A stretch of 64,000 nucleotides of DNA, from contig NC_035791.1 of NCBI RefSeq assembly GCF_001653235.2, forward strand, positions 4,216,001 to 4,280,000. The letters run 5' to 3'. Origin of the DNA: Pochonia chlamydosporia 170. Lineage: Eukaryota; Ascomycota; Sordariomycetes; Hypocreales; Clavicipitaceae. Positions 11,023-22,470 of the stretch are shown in pieces. Both the position numbers and the translations under genes were made by a program. The notes under the pieces are model-generated. The model had not been told where the DNA came from and did not search any database. It saw only the letters and a program-made list of their open reading frames with translations. How positions within the stretch are numbered: the first letter of the stretch is position 1; each line of letters opens with the position of its first letter.

Positions 11023-12342
11023 ATGCGTGGTCAATTTCTATTACTCATTTCCTTCTTATTGACACCATGGTTTACGTATGACCCAATCGACTATTACCAG
11101 CGCCCAGTTATGGAATTCTGTCCCGAGCGTGCCGCACAGCTACACAACCAGTTACTACAGAAAGCTATTAGCCATGACGCCTCCATCGCGACAGAGAGAA
11201 CCCTACTTGATCGTTTTCTTCAGGTCGCAGACGTAGACAGCGAATTCCAGCAACACCCACTGGGCCAGTTTCTCTCCCTTCTAGACTCAACACCTCAAAG
11301 CGGAAGCAGGCTTCCCGGATTATTCACCCCAAGACTATATCAACCAGACCCATCATACTTCTGGGACGACACATATGAGCTCCATCCCAACCATGTACTA
11401 CTCTATGGCCAGAACAATGCCGATTGCCCAATGGATGGCGGAATTTACCTTAACCTATACACAGCGCGGGTCATCTGGCGCATGTCGCCTAATGATTTCC
11501 CTGAAATAGAAGAGTCACTCCATGTCCCGCTTGAAGTCTTTCATAAGATGCTGCTGCGGAACTGGGAAAGCGGCAAATACTATTATGACAACGAGGAAAA
11601 GGAAATATCCGTACGCTGGTGGCAAGTTGAGGATCTAGAAGAAGCCTTATCTTCCTGGGACAAGCTGTTATCCGCTATTGAGCGCCGTCTACCGCAGACT
11701 ACTAAGAAGCGACCGGAAAGAATGCCCCCTTTAGACTCCGAGTTGTTGAAGAGATTTAAACTTGGAAAATTTGCGAGAGAGTGGCTATCATTAGCGACAA
11801 GACCTGGTTTCCGGTATATCGCGCCAGGCTTAACTACCTTTTCACCAGAGTCATTCACGGAAATTTATGGAGCTGAATCAGCAAGCTCATATTGGCAGAA
11901 TGTGAAACTACTTTCTGAAGAGTTCACTTCTAGTCTACTATTTCCTGCGGACATTATAATTCCCACGAACATTTCCACCACTAGCACCGACCGTGACATT
12001 ACCTCGTTCGACAAGGACTGGGGCTTTGGGAAATTTACCGTTGCTCGCAGAGCTGGTATCTATACTGACCCTCTAAACTGCGACCACGCAGATACGGTAC
12101 GTCTCATGCATCCATCGGGACTAGTCAACCTTGTAGAGTTGACGACAAACTGTCCTTGGGATTGGGGTCGTCTTCCGCGCCTGGCAGAGGTCCTCGAAAA
12201 ATGGACGAGTCTGATTGAAACGGGCGCTTGGGAGATTGATGGGAACGGAGTTAAAACTGGCATTGAGTGGTTTAGAACTCATACTTTGGAGTCGAAGCTA
12301 GACTGGCAGGACATTATAGAGGAGGAAATTGCAAAACTTTAA
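11023..12342 (+). CDS. Hypothetical protein, intronless, embedded in repeats
   Basis: A single 439-aa open frame with no intron. The N-terminus is hydrophobic (MRGQFLLLISFLLTPW) and could be a signal peptide or anchor. An alternative start is Met30 (MEFCPERAAQL), which would give a soluble protein. The rest is rich in Trp, Tyr and acidic residues, with a YYYDNEEKEISVRWW stretch near residue 190 and no motif I recognise. A T/A-rich stretch just upstream (TTTTTATACTCG) could serve as a promoter. It sits between repeat units 4 and 5. The open length makes a real gene likely, but I cannot name it; it could be a lineage-restricted gene or cargo of an old element. Confidence 0.65.
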   Translation: MRGQFLLLISFLLTPWFTYDPIDYYQRPVMEFCPERAAQLHNQLLQKAISHDASIATERTLLDRFLQVADVDSEFQQHPLGQFLSLLDSTPQSGSRLPGLFTPRLYQPDPSYFWDDTYELHPNHVLLYGQNNADCPMDGGIYLNLYTARVIWRMSPNDFPEIEESLHVPLEVFHKMLLRNWESGKYYYDNEEKEISVRWWQVEDLEEALSSWDKLLSAIERRLPQTTKKRPERMPPLDSELLKRFKLGKFAREWLSLATRPGFRYIAPGLTTFSPESFTEIYGAESASSYWQNVKLLSEEFTSSLLFPADIIIPTNISTTSTDRDITSFDKDWGFGKFTVARRAGIYTDPLNCDHADTVRLMHPSGLVNLVELTTNCPWDWGRLPRLAEVLEKWTSLIETGAWEIDGNGVKTGIEWFRTHTLESKLDWQDIIEEEIAKL

Positions 12343-13405
12343 TGTATAGAGCATGCTAGATAGTAGGACAATACATATACAACTCTTCGGTTACGAAGAA
12401 AATGCTCCAGGGTAGCTGTTTTCGTTTTGGTCTTGGAATACAACCAGCTTCACATCCAGCAATAACACTCAAGTCAAATCGGAGTGGCTCGCACGCTCAG
12501 ACAGAGGAGGGGGTAACGCGACACAACATTCAGGCTGAGGATGTCTGGTGTCAAATACCAGACAGCACATTTCAACGTTTGCTGTATAACGAGATTGTGA
12601 TTACAAAGGGGGCAACAAGCAAGAAATGCATCCTAACGTTTAGTTACTAACTTTGTTGTGCCCTAGCTCTCAAGGTGCTAAATTCTGGTACAAGAGTATC
12701 TTTTTTTTTTTTGTTTTTTTTTGGCAATTGATACCAGACTTTTGCTGTCAATTTTGCTGTCAATTATTCAGGTTACAAGGCACACCTCCCAAACATTAAA
12801 CTCAACTGCTCTCTCTAGCCCAGCAGTCCCTAATGGGGCTTAAAATTGCAGTGAAGGACCGGAGTCACACCACCAGCAAGTGCCGGACCCCCAATCAATG
12901 GACATCAATTGATGGATATATGTATATGCAATTGAAGTCTGGCGTCTGGTTGGACTAGTAGTCTGTGCGGTGCCAGCTGAGCTGAGCTGTCACTGTCCCC
13001 TCTAGACCGGTTAAAATTGCAGTGAAAAGCGGACTCCACATCGAGCAGCATTTTGTAATCAACATTGAAATTGAACCGGAGTGGCTCACATGCTCAGACA
13101 GAGGAACATGAAGTGGTGAAGTTGACATGGACCAAACTCAAGATGTCCCGCCCCACTAATAGCCCAGCAGAGCGGAATGACGACACAACATTGAAGCTCC
13201 AACAGCACTTGAGCCCAATGCACAATGGACACTGGTACGGTGGTGTTACTAATCACATGCTTTCGCTGCCCAAACGCGTTTGGAGGGGCAACATGGCACA
13301 CATGCATGCATTCATTGAAATCGCGGTTCAAGCCAAACCAACACCACATCCCACCACCTCACCATCGTGAACAACCTCACCCACAACACCACATGGCAAT
13401 TCACA
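12343..13405. other. Repeat-bearing intergenic region
   Basis: No supported gene. It holds a T-tract (12702-12722), repeat unit 5 and a direct repeat. The words GGAGTGGCTCGCACGCTCAG (12481) and GGAGTGGCTCACATGCTCAG (13078) are each followed by ACAGAGGA. The 12585-12690 stretch also resembles 8289-8390. Confidence 0.6.
12827..13031 (+). repeat. Repeat unit 5
   Basis: Motif cores lie at 12840 (GGGGCTTAAAATTGCAGTGA) and 13012 (GACCGGTTAAAATTGCAGTG), 172 bp apart in the same orientation. The interior contains GTCTGGTTGGACTAGTAG and GAGCTGAGCTGTC, shared with other units. Confidence 0.7.
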
Positions 13406-13995
13406 ATGTCATACTACGATGTTGACGCCATCCTCACAGACGCAGAGGTACTCAAACCATGTCCCCCATCCCACCCACAACCCAAACTAACACCACCCAG
13501 AAAGTCCCCTGCCAATTCGAGCTCGACGTCCCCTACCTAGGCCACCTCGACAACTCCTCCGGCCTCAAGCCCGGCACCCAGCTCTCCCTGCCGCTCTGGC
13601 TCGCCGAAATGCTGGCCCTCGCCTCCGCCGGCGAAGACACAAAGGCCCCTCTCACGCTGAACCTACCACCCTGCCTGTCCGACCAGGTCATCAACGCGCT
13701 GAAGGCGGACCCGCGCGCCGTCGCGCTGCGTGACCAGAGCGCGCACTTCTACGGGATAGGCGTCCGGATGCTGGACCTGTTTGACGAGAGGGAGCTGGGC
13801 GCCGTTCTGAGGAGAACGTTTGTCGTGAGGGCGGGTGATGTCGGTTTGCATGCGAGGAAGGCGGAGGAGGGTGTTGGGGGCCAGGGCGAGGAGTTTCTGA
13901 GGGGTCTGGAGGAGTGGGAGAGGAGTCTGTTTAGGAGGGGCCATGAGGGTGTGAGGGGGGCGAAGGAGTGGACGGAGAGGGTGAAGAGGTTGTGA
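13406..13995 (+). CDS. psf3: GINS complex subunit Psf3
   Basis: Two exons (13406-13447, 13501-13995; 53-nt intron, phase 0) give 178 aa. The first exon supplies MSYYDVDAILTDAE. The second continues KVPCQFELDVPYLGHLD and LSLPLWLAEMLALAS, which are signature blocks of Psf3. The length fits fungal Psf3. GINS (Sld5-Psf1-Psf2-Psf3) joins Cdc45 and Mcm2-7 to form the replicative CMG helicase in the nucleus. The start was chosen because an in-frame start inside the intron would drop the conserved N-terminus. The coding region is much more GC-rich than the repeat block just upstream. Confidence 0.93.
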
Positions 13996-14202
13996 TTTTT
14001 GGTTCACGGCTGGGTTTATATTTTTGCGTTTGCGGATGGATTGGGAGTGAGCATTAGCGATACCCTTGTGGTGTGATGTGATATGAATGGAAATGATTGT
14101 CAAGTTTCTACAGGCGTGGTTTTTGTTTAAAGGGTTGTTAGTTTCCTGTTCCGGGCTGGGCTGTGGTATTGTGTCTGGAGAATTTTATCATTGATTGCGA
14201 AA

Positions 14203-15144
14203 TCATGACTTCCGCTTGGCACTCCTATTCTGCAGATACATTTCCATCCTCAACCGCAAAACCACACTGACTCCCAGTACCATCCACCCAAACGTCACCA
14301 ACATGTCGCTCAACTCCAGTAAAATGAAATACTTGTTTGAATAGCGCACCAAATATGCCGTCCCTCCCCAAATAATGCAATGAAATACACCCATCGCAGG
14401 CTGTCCAGCTGCCGTGGCCGAGATTACTTGGCCAGCTGTAGGCAGAAAGCACCGATATGCCCAGTCAAGCACCAGACAGCATTGAAATGTTGCATGTAAC
14501 CACCCCTCATACAAGCAATTATACAAAAACGCTCTTTCGGCCGCACTTCCGTACATAACCAGCCGTAAGAGCGCGTATATGTATGCTGCTGAGAAGCTAG
14601 TTTGTGTGTATCGCATCTCCATCTGAGTGAGGCTCATTGCCAGGTAAAGTATGGTGCAAATCCCAAGCTTAACATCTTCATTGCCAGGCTTATTTCGCCG
14701 TTGCTTCAAAGACTCATCTGTCTCGTCATGCATGACTGCCTCCATCTTGACCAAGGTACGCCAAACTGCTTTTCGACTCAAAGAAACTGCAAGAATGCCG
14801 GCCATCCAAAACAACACTTCTCTCCAAGTGAAAGATGATGAGTTTTCGAGAAAGTAGTGCGGGGAAGATCTCGCAAACTTCATATTTTCAACGGCATGCC
14901 ACCAGATGAACTGTCCCAACCAGGGAACGAGCACGCGCCGCACATGGTTCAAAATAACGGCAGCCAGAATTTGTAGCACGGTGGAAAATACTCCATTCCG
15001 CGTAAGGGCACGCTTTACGAATGCGATTCGCCGTGCTGGGACTGTCGGGTTGAAAACAAGATCATGGAGGGGCTGAAGTATGCGGGCGAGCAATGACGAG
15101 ATAGGGTTATATGTGTCTGAGGATGGCATGCTCTTGAGGTTCAC
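14203..15144 (-). CDS. Predicted multi-pass membrane protein, unknown function
   Basis: A single 313-aa frame. I see about six to seven hydrophobic segments, for example FSTVLQILAAVIL, VLFWMAGILAVSL, LGICTILYLAMSL, FHCIIWGGTAYLV and FGWMVLGVSVVLRL. Between the second and third lies a charged cytosol-type loop (HDETDESLKQRRNKPGNED). The C-terminus is basic (NRSAKRKS). The start may be Met1 or Met7. I do not recognise the family. The gene is tail-to-tail with psf3, with about 200 bp between the stops. Confidence 0.65.
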   Translation of the reverse strand: MNLKSMPSSDTYNPISSLLARILQPLHDLVFNPTVPARRIAFVKRALTRNGVFSTVLQILAAVILNHVRRVLVPWLGQFIWWHAVENMKFARSSPHYFLENSSSFTWREVLFWMAGILAVSLSRKAVWRTLVKMEAVMHDETDESLKQRRNKPGNEDVKLGICTILYLAMSLTQMEMRYTQTSFSAAYIYALLRLVMYGSAAERAFLYNCLYEGWLHATFQCCLVLDWAYRCFLPTAGQVISATAAGQPAMGVFHCIIWGGTAYLVRYSNKYFILLELSDMLVTFGWMVLGVSVVLRLRMEMYLQNRSAKRKS

Positions 15145-16345
15145 AAAAAATACCCTGAGTGCGCTCGGTTTGAAACCAAATATGAAGGGCCTTGGCGAGA
15201 TGCCTGTCGTGCAAACTGGATGAGTTGTGCTTCAGTTGTAAGGTGAGACTGGAATCAGAAATGTGAACTTCTGAGTTGGTGGGTCTGAGAAGAGACGAAA
15301 GTCACCACCGCCTCATAACGCGTGACCAATTGCAAAAGCTAATATGAACCGTTGGACTTGGAACAAAACGACTTCAAGTTGGGGATGAGAACGACTATTG
15401 AAATTTTGAATCAAGTTGTATATATTGATTCTATCCTTGTCAAATGACAAACGCCGGACCAACCACCCAGCCAGCAGTGACGCTGTTATATCTATCTGTA
15501 AAGTAACGTCCATATCCAAACACTTCCCTGCATATAGCTACAAAAAGAGGGTAGAAATGGGTATCCGTATCCAAAATAAAGCATCATGCCCGCAATGCTC
15601 AAACGCCTCTATAGAACTCATCCATGCATCTCCCGTAACAAAGCATAACATCGTAAACCATCCAGAAGTATACACGTGCATCTAGCTGTGCACCCCAAAA
15701 GGCCAACATCGATTTTGCATCCATGTGGCTAAAGGAAACGTGGTATGTGGCCGCAACAAAGCCAAGGTTTTGTGCGACAGTGTCTGTGGTCCGTTCTGAG
15801 GACCACCAATCCCCTTGGTAACGTATCCCCCCCACGACTCAATATCATTTGCGAAATTTGCCAGGCCAAAACAAGGAAAGGAATTAAGAGCGGTAAACAC
15901 AAACAGATAGCGGACGAATAAGAAAGCAAACGGCGAAACACAAAAAGGAAACTCAAGAGCAGTAACAAGATCGACAACCGAAACGAAAGTGAGGGAAGGG
16001 CAGCAGCCTTGTGTTTGATCAAACTCCTCAGCGTAGTCTTTGGTTAGTCTCGTGAGGGCACAAAGGACGCTGACCAGCAATTGGGTGATACAGTTGCAGA
16101 CCCGATGTATGAAAAGGAAAAGAAGAGAAAAGAATTTTTCATCAGGGTCGCGTTGCGTTGCGTTCGTTCATCAGTTGATGCTTCTTCCGAGTTCTTGCAG
16201 ACTATCTCATCCGCCATTGTCCAGTACCCGCTTGCTCGGCCAGGATAGTTTGGGTGAGAGAGGGACAACCGGCCACCAATGGCCATGTGTCATGTCGCTT
16301 GAAGGACCCAAATTGTTGCAGCGGTGTAGCTGCTCATCTGGGTGC
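15145..16345. other. Intergenic region
   Basis: About 1.2 kb between the start of the membrane-protein gene and the stop of the C2H2 gene. It contains short overlapping ORFs without domains. I see no RNA gene or repeat. It presumably includes the 5' region of the first gene and the 3' UTR of the second. Confidence 0.5.
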
Positions 16346-18278
16346 TTACAGGCTGTTCACAGACCAGCGATAAGACTGTTCCTGACTGTAAAACTCAGAG
16401 GGCGTAGATTCAAGAAGGGCAGGGTCAAAAGGACCACCTTCGCCCCCGGCCATGGAGAACTCATCAACAGCAAAGCTAACTTGGGGCATTTGCTCATACG
16501 AGAGGTCACCGCCTTGTGCATCTGTGACAGATGTGTCCAGAGGAGCGTGCATGCCTTCATTTTGGTACTGAATCGGGGCACCATCCCAAGATGTCATGCA
16601 GGCGTCACCTTCCGCATCACAGTCGGACGCGTCGTCATCCATCGTTTGACGCATCATCCAGTCAACTTCAACTTCGTCATCGGCAACAGCATCTTCATCG
16701 TCGGGTGCTGTGGCGGCCAAGTTGTGCTCTTCGTCATCTCGGGCGACCAGAACTTCCTCGAACCAGAGCTTCAGTTCTGACATTGGCGGCCAGTCACCAC
16801 CTCCTTTCCCACCACGCTTCTCGTCGTTGGGTTTCTTATTCTTACCACGAGGGGCCTTTGGTTTGAAGTGCGTGCGGCGGAGGTGAGCAGCGGCATTGTA
16901 ATACGCCCCATACTTCTTGCCTCCTGAACAGGCCTTGCAATCTGACAATGGCTGCAATGCCTGGACCCCAGAGGTAAGTCCGACTGTTGCTGGATCTCTA
17001 CACACGTATTTCTTCACAACACCTTTGTGTTTGGCGTTGAGGTGGCGGCGGAGCTCATGGTCGCCACGAAAGCCTTCCGGATGCTCCCCGCAGAATTCGC
17101 AAAAGACCTTTGGTCCCTTGGGTCGCTGATAAGGAGTTTTTGGAAGTGCGACCTTGCCGGCTTTCTTGTGCGGTGCAGGAGGCCCGGTCTTGATATTCGC
17201 CTGACTCTCCGCCTTGGGGCGAATATGATTCGTTCTACCGTTGTGAAGAGTACGTTCAAGGGCTTCTCTTGCTCGACGGTCCGCATTAGAAATTGTTGAT
17301 TTTGCACTAGAGGAGCTTGTGTTTGAAAAAGAGCGCTCCATAGATTGGGATGTCGAAGCTGATAAGAGGAGGCTGGTACTGTCAGTAGAGATGGGATATT
17401 CTTGGCCAGTCATGTTGAATCTGGAGCCCATCGCTATGAAGTCCGTGTCAGAGGCCGCGCTCAGGGCACAATGATTCTCTGCGCTGGTCGGCTGCAGTGG
17501 ATCCTGTACTGAATGCTCGTCCGTCCGATCAGACTGAGAAGACGGCAGCCGGACCATGTGTGCGCCGTTGCTTCCGCCATAAGAGCTGTTCTGCCTCGTC
17601 AGAGGTTGGGTAGGCTCGAGAGCCGAGAATCCAGACACCATGGAAGGAGGGGCCGATGGAATAAAGTTGCTGTGGACATCATCGGGAGACAGATAAGTCC
17701 CATTTGAAGCAAAGTACGACTGCTCATCGTACCAGCTACGGGTTGAGAGATAACTGCTGGGGTGAATTCCAACATCCGGAACACTAGTGTTTTCAGTCAT
17801 GCTGGACGAATGACCATTGATCGAGGCAGTGCGAGAAGAACCACCCAACAAGCCAGGCATGTTGGTCAAGGAGACAGCAGCGCCACCATACAGGGCAGAC
17901 ATATCCAGCTCAGAATGATTGGAAATGCTGCGGGCCATAAGCTGAGCTGGGCGGTCTTGTTGCGAGTACGCTCTTTGGCGTAATGGAGCATGCCAGTTGA
18001 TAGCACGTCGACTCTGAAAATGATGTGTTAGCAATTGTAAATGCAGCACTTTACACGTGTCAGGTAAGGTGACTTACGTCCATGGCGGCGTCCAAAGAAG
18101 CTCGACCACCCCTAGAAGAGAGGGAAGTCCAACATGGAGAAAGATTGGTGGATGACTCGGGTACAGGAGAATGTTGTGACGCAATTTGGGGTTCGTAAAG
18201 CTCAAGTCTTGCCTTTACTGAGTCTAATTCGAGCTGAAGCTGTTCCTCTCTAATAGTCGACACGGCTCCCTGGCTCAT
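16346..18278 (-). CDS. C2H2-type zinc-finger protein, probable transcription factor
   Basis: Two exons (18278-18078, 18013-16346; 64-nt intron, phase 0) give 622 aa. Exon 1 holds a short coiled-coil-like start (REEQLQLELDSVKARLELYE). A long Ser-rich low-complexity part follows. Near the middle lie two fingers: one with CEFCGEHPEGF then ELRRHLNAKH, and one with CKACSGGKKYGA then AAAHLRRTH. The C-terminal third is acidic (DDEDAVADDEVEVDWMM) and could activate transcription. The pairing of these two fingers, with a Cys-rich linker, matches an uncharacterised fungal family (DUF7896-like, from memory). Target genes are unknown. The 4.2 kb upstream is free of recognisable genes, as often seen for fungal developmental regulators. 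Confidence 0.82.
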
Positions 18279-21200
18279 GGCGCTTGCAATGTATATTTTG
18301 AGGACGACCGAACAAGAAGCGGCCTCGTTTTTACCGGGCTGATGTACCGGCCAGTGTTAGAGGCCAGGCAGGGTTGGTTAAGAAGTGCTGTAACAGAGCA
18401 ACGGGTGGGTAAGTGTTTATCACGACCTTGTAGAATAAGGCCGCACAACCAAGTCACAGATGGACAGGATAAAAGTTTTCTGGCTAAAGATTCGGAATAA
18501 TGCTAACCGTCTAACGAGGGTCAGCAGTCATTTGATGGGAAAAGCTGAGGAAGAAATGAAGGATTGGCGAAGGGCATGGGCGAGTTAAGTAAAAGGCAAC
18601 CATGACATCCAGTGGTTCGAACAAGGCGGCGGACTGACAGGGGAGCGACAGGACTGCGAAGGTGCATGCGGCTCCTCCAGCGTCGCAGTCGCAGTTGGAG
18701 AGCCGTCAACGGGTGGGAGCGCACGACTGTGCTGAACATGGACGAGTGGGAGTACGTTGACGGCTTGCTGGCTTGATTGATCAATTTGGAGACAAGCCAG
18801 GGTTGAAAGACTGGCATGGCATGGCCACGGACAAGTCACTCCTCCACTCACCCACTCAACGACGCACACCCATCTGTCTGTCACTGGGAGGTCGTGTGCG
18901 TTGGCTTCCGAGCGCTGAAATTGAACTTTTGGGGTGTGGGAGGCACGCAGGGGTTCGCGCCGGTGACATGAGACCCGGAATTCAGAGGGACCAAGATGAC
19001 TTTCTGTTGATGGTTGAGATGACGGCATGGGATAAGCTCTAGAGAAGCAATCCCTCCACAGTGCCCAATATTTGGCTCGGCACCGTTGTGCCCACCCCTT
19101 TCACCTGAAGTGATTTCTGAGAATGGGAATTCGTGACAAGGATCCTGGATAGTGAGAATCCAGCGAGATGTCTGCGCCGCAGCCTTCTTGGCCATTGCGG
19201 AAATAACCAGACATGACTGCCCAATACAGCACAAATCACTTCTCTGCTTGTATCTTGCAGGCCTGTGTCAAGTGAGAAGGGGTAGCTGGCTGGCCAGCTC
19301 GGTTGCAGTATGTTTCTTCATGAAGGCGAAGAACTCAACCTTCGTGTCAACCACCTTTCGATCGACGACAGACGAAGTCCTGGACATCCCATATGCAAGG
19401 AGCTGAAAGAAGTCGCTGATACTGGCTCGAATTGGTTACGATCCAAATCGTCTTGTCTGTTACAGGACCAATTAAGGTGACTTGGGTGTTGCCATTTCAC
19501 TCCACGGCGTGCAGAACCCTGTTCCGCTCTCCAAATGGCCTATCATGTCCTGTACCTTGTTGACACGAAGCCTTGTGCTGTGTGGTTGAAGTGAGAGGGG
19601 TGTCAATGCATCCGATGTGTCTCTCAACTTTTCGGTATCTTGGACTGGCACCCACAATCCGGTAGTTGGGAGAAGTCCTGGGTTGGAAAGTTGGCGTTTC
19701 AAACTTGACATTGACGCCGAACCCCGTGTACTTGCTATCTCGCTGTCGGTGTGTTCACTTTGCATCTGAGTCAATCTTCAGGCTAAGTCACCAGTGTCAT
19801 GTCGTCTTACCATGCCGCAACCATGTTGTTTCCATTGTATAGAGACTGGGGGCAGTTGCACAAGATGTACGCGGCTCCGAGTGTAAACTGATGAAGATTT
19901 TTCTTTGTTTGCTGGCGAGTCCAGTCTTCGCTGGCAATCATGAGGCCGGTCGTGCCTGCTTGCTTCCTGAGACCTGCATGCATGGTCTGGCCATGGCAAG
20001 AAAGTCCTACCAGGGAAGGAAGGCACGGTCCACAGATAATAACGCCCGATTCGCAGCACCAGAGCTGCCGCGTTGTACGCACACTCGATTGCCATTTCAT
20101 TCTGAGGTGCAATTGCTCCTTGGGTGCATAGACTCTGCCTTGTGCTACCCTCCATCCACCCATCCATCCCACCCAACTTGACGCCTCCTGTCGGTCTCCA
20201 ATACCGAACTTTCTCTTGGGAGTTAGTGGTATTGGGCACGCCCTTGCACAAGAATCGCAATTGCTTTCCGCACTGTATGGTCTTTTTCGATGAGACGACG
20301 ATTGTCGAAGGCCGCGGCAAAGCCTCACCGGGGAAGCACGCCGATGAAACCGATAATTTGGTTGCCTGGTCCCTTGGTATCCTTCGCAGAACTGCGGCTG
20401 CCACAAGGAGCTCTAGTTCCCCATGTTGCCGCCAAGACTGAGTTGCAGGCGGATCAAGATATTTCGGTATCGAATATGTCCTGAGGTTGGAAATACGATA
20501 ACCATGGGTCCATCTGGATAGGTATCCAGGCTACGATACCCCAACTCTCGGTCTGCTCACAGGGTTAAGTAGTGGTTCTAGGACGTCACGGCACTCTTCC
20601 TTCATCGAAACCAGTCCTTGACTTCCCGAATCTTCAAGAACGAAAATACGAATGTACAACTGCAAGGTGTGATACTGCGCAGCGTAGATGCTTAGGCTTA
20701 TGGGATTCCTTGCTTTCAGATGGACCTGTCTGGATGCTTAGAGTTGCAATTAATATGGACCAGTCCTGTGACCCAGGGAGCGATGATCATCTCGAGTCTA
20801 CTTGGTTCAATTTGAAGTCAAATGGCGTTATGCCCGGTCACTCCTCAAGTGAAGACAGAAGATGGGCCACGGAGTGATAATTCGCCAACGAACCAAGATT
20901 CTATGGCCGTAAACTTAACCCTTCCTCGGGCCCTTGGCAGTTTCACATCGGGACAACGCAACTCACCATCGTATTTTAATGACTAACGACAGCCGTCATA
21001 GGCATTTCCTTCATGCGTCGTATATCTTCGCTTGGAGTTGTTCCACAGCACAGCCCGCGATCGAACTGGCGTTTGGAGATCCCGCTGCACAGCCCACTTT
21101 GCCAATTCAACACCAAATCTGAGAATCAAAAACACCGCCACCATCGCTTCAGTCTGATATTGATTGCTACAGGGGTGGACGGATGACAGCACAGTGGGAT

Positions 21201-22470
21201 CAGTGCTCGTCAACGCCAATATTCCAGGTTAGTCACAACAACTCTATCCTGTTCGTAAAACGGAGCCAATTCCTTCACAATGACCGAGCTGCTATTTCTG
21301 GGCTCCCTTTGGAAATACAATAATAACCACATGCAGGAAAGTTAGCGTCGCTGGTTTTGAATGGACCACTAAATGCCTAAATGCACAGGCGCCTTGGCAT
21401 TCTGGTTCAATTGAGACGGCGATTGGTCGTGGAGGTTCCCCAATGTCAAAAAGTGAGGCGGACAACACATGCACAACTAGCACCAAACACACCAGACGCT
21501 GGACGATTCAATGGACTTCGATTCAGTCCCCCAGACGGCCCAACCCCGACCCATGCCGTGCCATGGGCCATGGCGTCTCCCTTCACCCGTGTCTCCAGAG
21601 GTCTGTTTCCACAATTCTTTCGAAGCCGCATTCGAAACTACGTTCCACCTGCTGTGCTGACAGGCAACAAGACTAGCGATATGGCGCAGCCGCTTCGCGC
21701 CGCCAGTAGGAACAAGACATCTGCACGGAATTTTACACTTTGGAGAAGCCCTGGTCGATCTTCGTTGATGAGGCTCTGCTGATAACACATAACCCCCAAA
21801 CATTTGTCCACCTGACCTCTGCCACCAAGGTTTTGACCAAACGCCATGAGCAAGGGCTTCGGCTTTGTTATCATGGCTGGAGTCTCTGATAATCGGTTCC
21901 GTCCCTGCCGAAACAAAGAATTCTACGTCCCGCGTGTATCCGCGCTATTGAAACATCGCACTGCCGTTGTGTCCATGTGATATATACGGAGTAGTTTTCC
22001 AGAATCAGAGATATTCGGTGGCTCCAAGCACCTGCCTCGTTTTATTGGTATCGCAGGAGTTTGGTTAATTCCGAGCAGGCCGGCATCGGCTGAGACAATG
22101 ACACCAAGAGCTGTGAATTGACACCTTGTAGTACCCAGCTAGTGGCATTACTCCAAGTCACCTGGCTAACAATCGAACGATGAAGATAGCTTTGAGCGGC
22201 TTGGGGGGGATTTGCATGAACCACGAAATAGTTTGACTGTAGCCACAATATGACCGACTCCATTATGACAAGAGCCGGGTCCAGTATGACGTACGGGTCC
22301 CTCAAGGTGTAGGTTAAGTAGCTCTTGCCTGGACGTCGGCGGATCCTCGGCAATTGGCAATGACACCTTGCCATCTTGATGACGGAAGCTGTGCTGAACC
22401 ATCGCACTGTTGTCCAGAGTAGCAAATATCCTTCAGCTCTATGTGACCATAGGCGACGAGCTGCGGCAAC
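18279..22470. other. 4.2-kb region without a recognisable gene
   Basis: It lies upstream of both flanking genes, the C2H2 gene (minus) and the OS-9 gene (plus), so it contains both promoters. Two overlapping minus-strand ORFs near 19780-20400 and several others are open for 100-200 codons, but they overlap each other and lack domains. A TACGGAGTA word occurs at 21985. I see no RNA gene. Confidence 0.5.

Noticed and set aside
6926..13031. Repeat motif array as a CRISPR array
   Set aside because: Copies are imperfect, in both orientations and irregularly placed over 6 kb in a eukaryotic genome.
18600..18630. Possible tRNA T-arm word GTGGTTCGAAC
   Set aside because: No matching acceptor or anticodon stem could be drawn around it.
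19778..20406. Two overlapping minus-strand ORFs near 200 codons
   Set aside because: They are different frames over the same DNA, with no domain or codon pattern favouring either. This is chance openness in a GC-balanced intergenic region.
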